Below are positions 51,491 to 60,044 of a stretch of 64,000 bases of DNA, piece after piece. Source of the stretch: JAJCYK01 sp965212195 (lineage in GTDB: Bacteria; Bacteroidota; Bacteroidia; Cytophagales; Cyclobacteriaceae); contig CBDBUW010000010.1 of assembly GCA_965212195.1 (NCBI GenBank), positions 1,054,001-1,118,000 on the forward strand. The letters run 5' to 3'. Positions within the stretch are counted from its first letter, which is position 1. Every line of letters starts with the position of its first letter. The notes under the pieces are model-generated. The model worked only from the letters and a program-made list of their open reading frames with translations, was not told the DNA's origin and ran no database searches. A program made the position numbers and the translations under genes.

Positions 51491-53590
51491 TTACCAGATC
51501 TGTACTCGAATACTATCCGCACGCCACATGCCATCGCCTTCCTGTACATCAAAAGCCTGGTAAAAGCTTGCAAGATTACTGATCGGGCCATTGGCACGAT
51601 ACATACCCGGAGAATGAGGGTCAGTATTAATCTGGGTCCTCAGAGTTTCGTCCCGGTACTTGATCCGCCAAATAGTGGCCCAGGAAATAAAGAACCGTTG
51701 CTCCGGACTGAATCCGTCAATAGCCTCGGGACGACCTGAAATGTTTAAATGTCTCTGTAAACCATCATAAGCTACATTAATCCCGCCCAAGTCGCCGATG
51801 TTTTCACCTAGAGTAAGAGCTCCGTTCACGAAAACACTGTCCAGGGGGGTATACGCAGCATATTGATCAACCAACTTGCCCGTTCTGGCCTGGAACTTTT
51901 CTGCGTCTGATTCCGACCACCAATTGTTCATGTTTCCATCTGCATCGAAACGGCTGCCTTGATCATCAAATCCATGACTAATTTCGTGGCCAATTACCGC
52001 CCCGATTCCTCCGTAATTAACTGCAGCATCTGCTTGATAATTATAAAAAGGGGGCTGTAGAATAGCTGCAGGAAAAACGATCTCATTGAATAAGGGATTG
52101 TAATAGGCATTAACGGTTTGGGGGTTCATGGCCCACTCTTCGCGATCCACTGGTTTTCCAAGTTTGGACAATTGCCTTTTGAATTCAAAACGGTTGGCGT
52201 TTACCACATTGTTGAAATAACTACCATGGGCTTCGGACGATTGCTCAATCCCGGGTTTCTCAATGACCAGGTTGGAATAGTCCCTCCACTTGTCTGGATA
52301 GCCGATCTTAACGGTAAATGTACTCAGTTTTGCAAGGGCCTTCTCCTTAGTGGAGTCCGACATCCATTCCAGACCACGAATACGGTCACCAAAGGCCGCC
52401 AAAATATTATTAACCATCTCCTCTGCATTCTCCTTGGCTTCCGGCGGAAATGCCTCAGAAACATACAGTTTGCCTAAGGCCTCTCCCAACGCACCATTGG
52501 TTTGTGCTAAAACCCTCTTCCAGCGGGGCCTCATAGCAGTAGTCCCCCTAAGTTCAGTGCCGAAGAAATCAAAATTAGCCTTGACCACCTCATGGTTTAA
52601 GAAAGGGGAAGCACCGTCAATGGCATGCCACTTTAAGTAGTCCTTCCAACCGGAAACGGATTCATTGGTCAAAACCGAATTTACCGCCGTCATGAACTTG
52701 GGCTGTGTCACGATTATGGTATCCAGTCCGGTTGCCCCCATATCCGCCAGGTATTTCTCCCAATTGAAATTCGATGAAAACTCCGTCAAGTCTGCAATAG
52801 CATACTTATTATATAACAAAGGTATGTTTCGACGTTCAACGTTAGTTAGCGCGGCTTCCGCCAATTGTGTTTCAATACGCATAATCGATTTAGCAGCTTG
52901 ACCGGCTTGCTTAGCATCGTATCCGATATACTGTAACATCCTGGAAACATGTTTCACATACTTGTCTCGGAGTTCTACAGATTTGTTGTCCGTTTTGGTA
53001 TAGTAGTCCCGATCGGGAAGACCTAAACCGCGTTGGAACAAGTATGTGGCCATCACTTCACTATTCTTAAGATCCGGTAAGAGGCCAAACCCAAAAAAGG
53101 CATTGCCCCCATCCACTTGTTGCAGCGACAAGTACTCTTGTAGATCGTCCAGGTTCTCAATGGCATCGATCCGGTCTAAATAAGGTTTTAGAGGCGCGAT
53201 ACCGGCGGCTTCCGCACGCATGGAATCCATACCAGTTGCGTAGAAGTCCGCCACCTTCCGCTCATCGGTACCATCGGAAAACTGATCGCTTTCTGCGGCC
53301 TCGTTGAGCACTGCCAATACTATGTCATTATTAGCTTCCCGAAGTTCGTTAAAACTACCCCATCGTCCTTGATCCTCAGGTATTTCTGTACTCTTCAACC
53401 AATTTCCATTGACGTATTTGAAGAAATCGTCTCTGGGACTTTGGGTGGTATCCATATGCTCCAAGGCCAATCCGGGTGTTACAGATCCTTCTGTAGTGCC
53501 TTGGTTATTATAGCCGTTGCAACTGGCAATTAACATCACTACCAGCAAAACTGCGCCCAACGACCATAATTTGTCAAAATTCTTTTCCAT
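51491..53590 (-). CDS. M13 family zinc metallopeptidase (neprilysin-like), lipoprotein
   Basis: The 699-residue protein has a lipobox (VMLIASC) and both M13 domains. The zinc site is IGHEISHGFDDQG, with the third ligand region ENIGDLGGINVAYDG, and the substrate-binding NAYYNPLFNEIVFPAAIL is conserved. It digests peptides in the periplasm or at the surface. It has a long-stem terminator behind it and is a single gene. Confidence 0.95.
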   Translation of the reverse strand: MEKNFDKLWSLGAVLLVVMLIASCNGYNNQGTTEGSVTPGLALEHMDTTQSPRDDFFKYVNGNWLKSTEIPEDQGRWGSFNELREANNDIVLAVLNEAAESDQFSDGTDERKVADFYATGMDSMRAEAAGIAPLKPYLDRIDAIENLDDLQEYLSLQQVDGGNAFFGFGLLPDLKNSEVMATYLFQRGLGLPDRDYYTKTDNKSVELRDKYVKHVSRMLQYIGYDAKQAGQAAKSIMRIETQLAEAALTNVERRNIPLLYNKYAIADLTEFSSNFNWEKYLADMGATGLDTIIVTQPKFMTAVNSVLTNESVSGWKDYLKWHAIDGASPFLNHEVVKANFDFFGTELRGTTAMRPRWKRVLAQTNGALGEALGKLYVSEAFPPEAKENAEEMVNNILAAFGDRIRGLEWMSDSTKEKALAKLSTFTVKIGYPDKWRDYSNLVIEKPGIEQSSEAHGSYFNNVVNANRFEFKRQLSKLGKPVDREEWAMNPQTVNAYYNPLFNEIVFPAAILQPPFYNYQADAAVNYGGIGAVIGHEISHGFDDQGSRFDADGNMNNWWSESDAEKFQARTGKLVDQYAAYTPLDSVFVNGALTLGENIGDLGGINVAYDGLQRHLNISGRPEAIDGFSPEQRFFISWATIWRIKYRDETLRTQINTDPHSPGMYRANGPISNLASFYQAFDVQEGDGMWRADSIRVQIW

Positions 53591-53750
53591 TTATTTTAAA
53601 GATTTAATGTTGTAATGGGCAAAGCTAGAAAAATTAACCAGTCAAGTCATTAAAATTTGTATAAGAGGTGATAATCTTATATTAATGACAGGACCTTTTC
53701 TGTTCCATCTGTTCATTTTATCGTATATTAGGTATAGTAGGCTTATTGTT

Positions 53751-54209
53751 ATGGCAAAGGCATGTTTGGAACTTATTAAGGCGATTCGCAGTACAGCCAA
53801 ACGATTATCGAATCGGGCCCCCTACCAATGGGGGCATATGGGCAGTTGTAATTGCGGGCATTTGGCTCAGGAAATCACCCGGGTATCAAAGGCAGATATT
53901 CATAGTTTTGCCTTACACAGTGAAGGCAGCTGGACCGATCAAAGCCGGGCATATTGTGCTACCAGCGGATTACCAATGGACTTACTGATCAGTTCCATGC
54001 TGGATGCAGGACTGGCCTTGGAGGATCTGGAATATTTAGAAAAATTGGCAGATCCCAGGGTACTCAAACGTATGGGGCGCCCTCATTTAAGGTTCAATAA
54101 AAGAGAAGATGTGATCCTCTATATGGGAACCTGGGCCGAATTGCTGGAAGATGACCTGGTAAAAGATATAGCGCTGGGAGTACCAACAGCCGTTCCCATG
54201 AACCAATAA
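53751..54209 (+). CDS. Conserved hypothetical protein, cysteine-containing
   Basis: The start is set at the ATG at 53751 (MAKACLELIKAIRS), because the longer frame adds a hydrophobic run with no family likeness. The product of about 152 residues has the striking segment YQWGHMGSCNCGHLAQEITR and later a helix-rich part (LEDLEYLEKLADPRVLKRM). The CxC and His could bind a metal. No function is known to me. A terminator follows. Confidence 0.72.
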   Translation: MAKACLELIKAIRSTAKRLSNRAPYQWGHMGSCNCGHLAQEITRVSKADIHSFALHSEGSWTDQSRAYCATSGLPMDLLISSMLDAGLALEDLEYLEKLADPRVLKRMGRPHLRFNKREDVILYMGTWAELLEDDLVKDIALGVPTAVPMNQ

Positions 54210-54230
54210 GCTTCCTGGGGCTTTTACATT

Positions 54231-54255
54231 AACCGCTTGGCAGCGGTTTTTTTTT
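54231..54255 (+). terminator. intrinsic terminator after the cysteine-containing hypothetical gene
   Basis: AACCGCT and AGCGGTT form a seven-base stem over TGGC, with a run of seven T residues after it. Confidence 0.88.
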
Positions 54256-54312
54256 GGTCATTACCTGAAATAACTTGTGCTACCTTTATACTTTTTATAT
54301 TAACTTTAAGGC

Positions 54313-54410
54313 GGCAAATCGATACGACCAGCTCCTGTCGAACTCCCCCAGGGCCGGAAGGAAGCAAGGGTAGACAGTCGTAGCGGTGCGATATCTGATT
54401 TGCCTTTTTT
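54313..54410 (+). ncRNA. ffs: Signal recognition particle RNA, small bacterial type
   Basis: The sequence carries the conserved SRP domain IV with GGGCCGGAAGGAAGCAAGGG (the GGAA tetraloop region) and the upstream CTCCTGTCGAA part. The 5' GGCAAATC (54313-54320) pairs with GATTTGCC (54397-54404), closing a hairpin of about 92 bases, and a T-run follows. It binds Ffh and targets membrane proteins. Confidence 0.95.
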
Positions 54411-54472
54411 ATTTTTAACGCCTTTACAGCAGGCAAGTCGTCGAAAAAAGTAACTGAACTAATCCCAACATC

Positions 54473-55147
54473 ATGAAGTTTTTTATTGATACCGCAAATC
54501 TACAGGAAATTCGAGAGGCCCAAGACCTGGGCGTGTTGGATGGTGTGACCACCAATCCTTCATTAATGGCCAAGGAGGGAATATCCGGTGATGAGCAGGT
54601 AAAAGCTCACTATAAAGCCATTTGCGATAGTGTCGATAATAATGTAAGCGCAGAAGTGATCAGTACCAACTATGAGGGTATGATCGAGGAAGGCGAGATA
54701 TTAGCTCAGATCGACGATAAGATCGTGGTTAAAATTCCCATGATCAAGGATGGTGTTAAGGCCATTAAGTACCTGTCAAATCGCGGTATTCGTGTAAACT
54801 GTACCTTGATATTTACCGCTGGTCAGGCGCTGCTTGCTGCAAAAGCCGGGGCCAGCTACGTCTCCCCGTTTATGGGTCGACTTGACGATATCGCCAGTGA
54901 TGGTGTAGCCTTAATTCAACAAATAGTGCATATCTACGAAAACTATGGTTTTACCACCGAGGTGTTGGCGGCTAGCATCCGGCATACCATGCATTTAATC
55001 CAGTGTGCCGAAGTAGGGGCTGATGTCGCCACCTGTCCATATAAAGTTATTATGGGTCTATTGAACCACCCCTTGACGGACAAAGGACTGGCCAAATTCT
55101 TGGAAGACCACCAAAAGGCTCAACAAGCAGCACAAGTTGCAGGGTGA
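54473..55147 (+). CDS. Fructose-6-phosphate aldolase / transaldolase family
   Basis: The 224-residue product belongs to the short transaldolase group (MKFFIDTANLQEIREA, GVTTNPSLMAKEG). The Schiff-base lysine is in KIVVKIPMIKDG, and SPFMGRLDDI is conserved. Both FSA and small transaldolases share this layout, so the exact activity is open. Its stop overlaps the next start by one base. Confidence 0.93.
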   Translation: MKFFIDTANLQEIREAQDLGVLDGVTTNPSLMAKEGISGDEQVKAHYKAICDSVDNNVSAEVISTNYEGMIEEGEILAQIDDKIVVKIPMIKDGVKAIKYLSNRGIRVNCTLIFTAGQALLAAKAGASYVSPFMGRLDDIASDGVALIQQIVHIYENYGFTTEVLAASIRHTMHLIQCAEVGADVATCPYKVIMGLLNHPLTDKGLAKFLEDHQKAQQAAQVAG

Positions 55148-55365
55148 TGCTTCCCCTTGGTATGTATATCATAAAAGTAAAGGGCAAAGCCAAAATCCCT
55201 GACTATATACAGCTTCGCGACGATTCATTTGTGTTAGTGGCGTATTTTAGAGCCGACAGGCCTTTGAAAAATATGGAAAAATACGGTTTGGGAGGCAAGG
55301 AACAGCAGCTGGCAAAGATCATTGAGGGCCTGCCTTTCGGTAAATTACAGAAACTCTCCTTGTGA
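55147..55365 (+). CDS. Small conserved hypothetical protein before ftsE
   Basis: The frame from the ATG at 55147 gives about 72 residues; MYIIKVKGKAKI at 55162 is an alternative start. The product is a small soluble alpha/beta protein (YIQLRDDSFVLVAYFRADRP, then AKIIEGLPFGKL). It overlaps the stop of the transaldolase gene by one base and its own stop overlaps the ftsE ATG by one base, so it is tightly coupled. The function is unknown. Confidence 0.72.
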   Translation: MLPLGMYIIKVKGKAKIPDYIQLRDDSFVLVAYFRADRPLKNMEKYGLGGKEQQLAKIIEGLPFGKLQKLSL

Positions 55366-56078
55366 TGGCTTTTAGTGACCAACCGGTTATTTCTGTTAAA
55401 GGAGCCTCTGTCTTCCAGGAGCACAGTACTATTCTCAGTGAACTAGATTTTGAAATCGCTAAAGGAGAGTTTGTATACTTAGTAGGGCGCACAGGTGGTG
55501 GAAAGTCCAGTTTATTGAAAACACTTTATTGCGATCTTCCACTGCAACTGGGAGAGGTCAAGGTTGCGGGCTTTAGTATTAACCATATCAAGAGATCGAA
55601 AATCCCATTCTTGAGAAGAAAATTGGGCATTGTCTTTCAGGACTTTCAGTTGTTTGATGATCGCACGGTGGCCGATAATATCTTTTTCGTTATGCGGGCC
55701 ACCGGTTGGAAAGACCGGGCTAAAATGAAAAACAGACTGGCTGAGGTTTTGATGACCGTTGGTTTGGGTTCGGTGGACGGTAAATACCCTCATCAGTTAT
55801 CCGGAGGGGAGCAACAGCGAGTAGTGATTGCCAGAGCCCTCATCAATGAGCCGGAACTACTGATCGCCGATGAACCAACAGGAAACCTGGATCCCCAGGT
55901 TTCCGAAGGAATATTTAAGATTTTTGAAAAGATCAACAACAGCGGCACGGCGGTGCTGATGGCCACCCACGATTACCAGATTATTGAAAAGTTCCCGGCC
56001 AGGGTCTTAAAGTGTGCGGATGGTAAATTATTGGATTCCAGTAAAGATAAATTCGAACTACAGGATTTGCACCATTAA
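55365..56078 (+). CDS. ftsE: Cell division ABC transporter ATP-binding protein FtsE
   Basis: The 237-residue ATPase has Walker A GRTGGGKSSLL, signature LSGGEQQRVVIARAL and Walker B LLIADEPTGNLD, with the FtsE-type order and length. It works with FtsX to activate peptidoglycan hydrolases at division. FtsX is not adjacent, as is common in Bacteroidota. The ATG at 55365 is preferred to the GTG three bases earlier. Its TAA shares TTAA with the stop of the convergent gene. Confidence 0.93.
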   Translation: MAFSDQPVISVKGASVFQEHSTILSELDFEIAKGEFVYLVGRTGGGKSSLLKTLYCDLPLQLGEVKVAGFSINHIKRSKIPFLRRKLGIVFQDFQLFDDRTVADNIFFVMRATGWKDRAKMKNRLAEVLMTVGLGSVDGKYPHQLSGGEQQRVVIARALINEPELLIADEPTGNLDPQVSEGIFKIFEKINNSGTAVLMATHDYQIIEKFPARVLKCADGKLLDSSKDKFELQDLHH

Positions 56079-57178
56079 TCCATATTCACTGCACAATCCG
56101 TGTAATTACCTTCAATACGGATTTCCCCTTTAGGATTGCTGCCAATAGTGCCTTTGTACTCTGCCTTCCGGTCCTCGATATTGATGAGACTCATATCTAT
56201 TTCTGACTTTGAGTAATGCAGCTTACCGTAACTCAGGTTCACATTGAGACGGGAGGTAGCTCCAGACTCTAGCCCCAAACCTATGTAACTGTGATTTCCC
56301 TCGAATTCCACAGTGCTAAATCCCTTAGCTAAACGGTCAATTTTGACCTCACCATGATTACTACTGGCATCCACGAATTGCTGGATTTGCTCGAGATCCA
56401 CAGTTGAATGCTGCATTTCAGCGCGTAGACTGCGAAATTTACCCCCGTCAATTTGACTGTGTTGTAGATCGACATCAACCGCTCCCGCTTCATCTATTTC
56501 CACCTGACTGTGGCGGATCTCAACATCTAAATCGCCCGCACGTTCGATATCCAGATTGGCATGAGCGATCTCCAGGTTTACTTCACCGATAGAACCTAAT
56601 CGCAATCTATGATAATGCTGTATATCCAGGGAACCTGAGCCTATGGCAGATATTCGTCCCCCATTACCGTGTCGCAAAGTAATATTAGCCTTTCCGCTCA
56701 ACTCTTCTGCTACTATCTGGCCATGAGCCAATTCCATCTCCAAGGGTCCATTGAAGTTGTCCAGATAGATATCCCCATGTCGGTGGTTTAGGCTGAGAGG
56801 ATTGGATTTGGGCATCTTAACCGTATAGTTTATTTTGAAACTTTGATTGCGCCATTTATTGCGGGAATTGGCGATTTCAGTCTCCAAGCTAATTTGACTG
56901 GGCGATTCGTCAATATCGATAGTGATGCGATCCAGTATCTCCTTAGCAGCCGATTCGCTACCCTCTGCTTTGATGACAACCTGTACTTCAATTTTATTTT
57001 GATCCCAGGTGTTAATGTGCACCTTCCCGAAACGATTATCAATACTCAAACGGGTATTGCCGTTAACATTGAAGGTCTTATCGACTCTTTTTTCCTGGGT
57101 TTGGGCTTGTACTATGAAAGCACTGCAAAAAACCAGCGCTATCAGCCAACTAGCTGTTAATAATTGGAACTTCTTCAT
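56075..57178 (-). CDS. Secreted DUF4097-like beta-helix protein
   Basis: The ATG at 57178 (MKKFQLLTASWLIALVF) gives the signal peptide (cleavage near VQAQ) and overlaps the gene upstream by 29 bases. The product of about 367 residues is a repetitive beta structure of short strands with alternating hydrophobic and polar residues (for example ISLETEIAN, IYLDNFNGPLEM and VDVDLQHSQI), as in DUF4097 adhesin-like proteins. It is the third gene of the ECF cassette at 57-58 kb. The role is unknown. Confidence 0.75.
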   Translation of the reverse strand: MKKFQLLTASWLIALVFCSAFIVQAQTQEKRVDKTFNVNGNTRLSIDNRFGKVHINTWDQNKIEVQVVIKAEGSESAAKEILDRITIDIDESPSQISLETEIANSRNKWRNQSFKINYTVKMPKSNPLSLNHRHGDIYLDNFNGPLEMELAHGQIVAEELSGKANITLRHGNGGRISAIGSGSLDIQHYHRLRLGSIGEVNLEIAHANLDIERAGDLDVEIRHSQVEIDEAGAVDVDLQHSQIDGGKFRSLRAEMQHSTVDLEQIQQFVDASSNHGEVKIDRLAKGFSTVEFEGNHSYIGLGLESGATSRLNVNLSYGKLHYSKSEIDMSLINIEDRKAEYKGTIGSNPKGEIRIEGNYTDCAVNMD

Positions 57179-57674
57179 TGTGGTATGTATCAATTTTTTC
57201 TAAAATCATTATTTGCTGGTTGAGCAAATCCATTCTCAGTTGAAGGTTATAGATCATGGCATCGATTACTGTAGTATTATTCGTTTCAATAAACTCCGAC
57301 TTCAACTCCAAGTACATGGAATCAAGGGCTGCCAGGTCCTGTTTAAAGGTCTCCTTGACTGCTGGATCATCAGTTTGAAAATTATCAATCAGTATGCGCT
57401 TCTCACTGATCAACTGAGTGTAATACATTTCAGTTTCTTCAAATTCAGGATCCAATTGAGCCATAGCCTGCTCATAGGAAACTTGCTGGCTGCGCTCCCA
57501 AAGCAGGAAAGCGCAAACAGGGACTAATACGGCTACGGCCGCCTTCCACATCCAGCTCCAATGATCGCCCTTTCTGTCCATTTGGGTCTCAATACGATCC
57601 CACAGCTTGGCTCGAGGCTCTTTATGATCAAAAGCTTCTCTTTGTGACCTGATTAATTGCTCTAAATTATCCAT
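57150..57674 (-). CDS. Membrane-anchored probable anti-sigma factor
   Basis: The 174-residue product has a short cytoplasmic N-terminus with KLWDRIETQM (compare PPEKLWTGIE in the 2.6-4.2 kb regulator), one transmembrane helix (AAVAVLVPVCAFLLW, about residues 45-60), and a periplasmic helical part. It overlaps the sigma gene by eight bases and the DUF4097 gene by 29 bases, so all three are one transcript. The anti-sigma role is inferred from topology and linkage. Confidence 0.78.
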   Translation of the reverse strand: MDNLEQLIRSQREAFDHKEPRAKLWDRIETQMDRKGDHWSWMWKAAVAVLVPVCAFLLWERSQQVSYEQAMAQLDPEFEETEMYYTQLISEKRILIDNFQTDDPAVKETFKQDLAALDSMYLELKSEFIETNNTTVIDAMIYNLQLRMDLLNQQIMILEKIDTYHNEEVPIINS

Positions 57675-58224
57675 CGTATAAAAACTCTTCTCTGAGGATT
57701 TGCTTCAACTTCTTTTTGGACCGGTTGTACTGCGACTTGGAGGTTGATTCCGATATCTTTAAAATGGAGGCTATTTCCGCATGGTCGTAACCCTCCAATA
57801 GATACAGAGAAAATACTAGCCTGTACCCATCCGGCAACTTTTGAATGGCATCGCGAATTTTTTCTACATTCAGAAAAAGTTCCGAATCATCCTCTTCTTC
57901 AAACTCCAGCACACCTGCCTGCTCTTCGATGGGCAACAACTCCATTTTCCTCCTTTTAACAGTATTAATGGCGGTGTTGATCACGATTCGCTTCAGCCAG
58001 GCGCCTATGGATGCCGTACCCTGATATTTCTGCATGTTCTTAAATGCACTTACAAAAGACTCCTGCAGCACATCCTCCGCATCCATCTCATTATTGGTGA
58101 TGCGGTAGGAAATATTATACATTGCCTTAGAATACAGCTTGTAAAACTGAAACTGTGCCTGTCGGTCACCGATCATGCACATATCGATGACCTCTTGATG
58201 AATATTCCGGTACGGAGTTTCCAA
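57667..58224 (-). CDS. ECF RNA polymerase sigma factor
   Basis: The 185-residue product has region 2 (NEMDAEDVLQESFVSAFKNM, then GTASIGAWLKRIVI) and region 4 (GYDHAEIASILKISESTSKS). The start is a TTG at 58224; no ATG lies upstream in frame. A possible ECF-type element (GGTTAGT, 14 bases, GTATCAG) ends four bases before it, resembling the cluster motif but with shorter spacing. It leads the three-gene cassette. Confidence 0.92.
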   Translation of the reverse strand: METPYRNIHQEVIDMCMIGDRQAQFQFYKLYSKAMYNISYRITNNEMDAEDVLQESFVSAFKNMQKYQGTASIGAWLKRIVINTAINTVKRRKMELLPIEEQAGVLEFEEEDDSELFLNVEKIRDAIQKLPDGYRLVFSLYLLEGYDHAEIASILKISESTSKSQYNRSKKKLKQILREEFLYDG

Positions 58225-58227
58225 ATT

Positions 58228-58255
58228 CTGATACCTTTCGATGAAAAGACTAACC
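58228..58255 (-). promoter_or_regulatory. possible ECF-type element before the third sigma gene
   Basis: GGTTAGT (58255-58249), 14 bases, GTATCAG (58234-58228). The first box resembles GGTTAGG, but spacing and second box differ, so this is a weak call. Confidence 0.35.
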
Positions 58256-58281
58256 CGTTACTAAAAGGTTGCATATAAGAT

Positions 58282-58318
58282 AAAAAAAAACGTCTACATC
58301 GCAGTGTAAACGTTTTTT
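58282..58318. terminator. bidirectional terminator-like hairpin
   Basis: AAAACGT-TACA and TGTA-AACGTTTT arms pair imperfectly around GC-rich bases, with A and T runs on both sides. It serves the TPR gene that ends at 58338. Confidence 0.75.
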
Positions 58319-58337
58319 AATGAGTGCTTTAGAGCCT

Positions 58338-59045
58338 CTACTTATCCAATTCTGCCAAATTGCTCTTAGCCAGTGCAAAACCGGGCTCAATGCTCAAAGC
58401 TTGATTGAAACTGGCTTTAGCGGCTTCTTTTTGCTCTTGATTGGATTCAATCAGGCCTTTTAAGTTATACACTGCTGCCGTAAAGGCAATCTCCTGTGTT
58501 CCCTGATTGGAATTGATGGTCATCTTTGATTCTTTAACTTCTTGGTTCTTCAGTAGAATATCCACATTAGTCATACTTTCGACGTAGCGTCCCAGATCCA
58601 ACTGCAAGGCGGCAACTTTATACAAGGTGTAGATATTACTTTGTTTTAGATAAATGCTCTCGTAATTCTCCAAGGCTTTGTCTTTGAGTCCCAGGCTTTC
58701 ATAGGATATGGCGCTCATCTCCAAAGCGGGCAAATGGTTGGGATTAATCTTAAGCAGATCCATACAGACTAGAATACAAGAGGTGTATCGCTGATAGTCG
58801 TAGTAGAGGTAAGCCAGGGAGTCCAGCAGACTGAGATTTTGAGGATCCATTACTAGCATGCTGTAAAGGGCACTACGCGCCACATTTGCATCCCCATATT
58901 TTAGTCCTAACTGATATTTAATATTTTCTAATTTATACATTGGAGACTCTTTCACGTCTTGAGTCTCCTGAGCCTGGGCTGAAAATGATAGCATTGTGAA
59001 TAGCATCACCATCAGCAAGCCTTTTACATCTTTTTTCATGATCAT
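58338..59045 (-). CDS. Secreted TPR protein of the PorP/SprF locus
   Basis: The product of up to 235 residues has a signal peptide (LLMVMLFTMLSFSAQAQ) and about five TPR-like units (SLAYLYYDYQRYTSCILVCM, ALEMSAISYESLGLKDKALE, AVYNLKGLIESNQEQKEAAK). Two Met starts (59045 and 59039) are possible. It follows the PorP/SprF gene by 62 bases and ends at a terminator, so it probably belongs to the same secretion or adhesin unit. Confidence 0.82.
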   Translation of the reverse strand: MIMKKDVKGLLMVMLFTMLSFSAQAQETQDVKESPMYKLENIKYQLGLKYGDANVARSALYSMLVMDPQNLSLLDSLAYLYYDYQRYTSCILVCMDLLKINPNHLPALEMSAISYESLGLKDKALENYESIYLKQSNIYTLYKVAALQLDLGRYVESMTNVDILLKNQEVKESKMTINSNQGTQEIAFTAAVYNLKGLIESNQEQKEAAKASFNQALSIEPGFALAKSNLAELDK

Positions 59046-59107
59046 TGGAATGGTATATCCTGCAAAGATATAAAAGATTTGACAGGTGGACCAAATACGG
59101 ATTGGGA

Positions 59108-60043
59108 CTAGAAGAAATCTGGACAGGGAATGAACTTTCCGCTGATCCCCCTGGAGATGTCGATTTGAAAGTTCAGCATTAGCTCATGGGTCCCATTTGA
59201 AAACTGATTTAGCCCGCTGGAAGTCATATCATAAGCATAACCAAACTTGAACTTTTCATTAAGCTGCAGCTGGAACAGCCATAAGAATGCATCACCACTG
59301 CGGTAGCTGGCACCTACGGTAACCAGATCGTGGAATATGAAGTTAGTATTTATATCATATCCCAATGGAGCGTCCTCTTGAAACCGCAACAGTACAGACG
59401 GCTTCCAGATAACCGTTCTACTCAATTGAAATGCCCGCCCGGTGGTAAAATAATAATAACGGGACTCCTTGGCCTCACTGATTATATCCGTAGCACTAAT
59501 GATCTTATTACTCAGGATATAAGGCACGGATATTCCTACATAGGCTATGTCTGAATAATAGAACAATCCGGCACCGAAATTTGGATTGAATTCACCTCTT
59601 TCTCCAGTCAAAATGGGGCCTCCAGGGTTTTTTAGGTTGAGTTTTGTAAAATCCGATTTTAAATGATTGAATCCTGCCTGTAAGCCCATGGAAAGCGCTC
59701 CATTGTTAAACTTGATCTTATAACTATAGCTTAAATACAAACTCAGATCACGGTGTATCCCCAATTGGTCATTTGATAACATGACACCAATACCCGTGTG
59801 ATTACGTTTAAATCCGGAATTTACCGTTAGCGTTTGGATGGTGGGAGCACCCTCTAAGTTAACCCACTGATTCCGGTAAAGGGCAGTAGCACTCAGTTTT
59901 TCATGAACGCCGGAATATGCTGGATTAAGTACTTGTCCGTTGAACATGTATTGCGACAACACAGCCTTTTGTTGAGCATTGACCCCCTGGGTACCCAGGA
60001 CCACTACTAACATTAATACTATTTTCAATCCACCTTTTAACAT
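59108..60043 (-). CDS. PorP/SprF family type IX secretion membrane protein
   Basis: The 311-residue product has a signal peptide (cleavage near VNAQ) and the family start QYMFNGQVLNPAYSGVHEKL, then QWVNLEGAPTIQTLTVNSG, and a barrel with FKFGYAYDMTSSGLNQFSNG and HELMLNFQI. Such proteins help export or anchor one partner adhesin. The partner is almost certainly the giant protein whose stop lies one base upstream. Confidence 0.94.
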   Translation of the reverse strand: MLKGGLKIVLMLVVVLGTQGVNAQQKAVLSQYMFNGQVLNPAYSGVHEKLSATALYRNQWVNLEGAPTIQTLTVNSGFKRNHTGIGVMLSNDQLGIHRDLSLYLSYSYKIKFNNGALSMGLQAGFNHLKSDFTKLNLKNPGGPILTGERGEFNPNFGAGLFYYSDIAYVGISVPYILSNKIISATDIISEAKESRYYYFTTGRAFQLSRTVIWKPSVLLRFQEDAPLGYDINTNFIFHDLVTVGASYRSGDAFLWLFQLQLNEKFKFGYAYDMTSSGLNQFSNGTHELMLNFQIDISRGISGKFIPCPDFF

Positions 60044-60044
60044 A

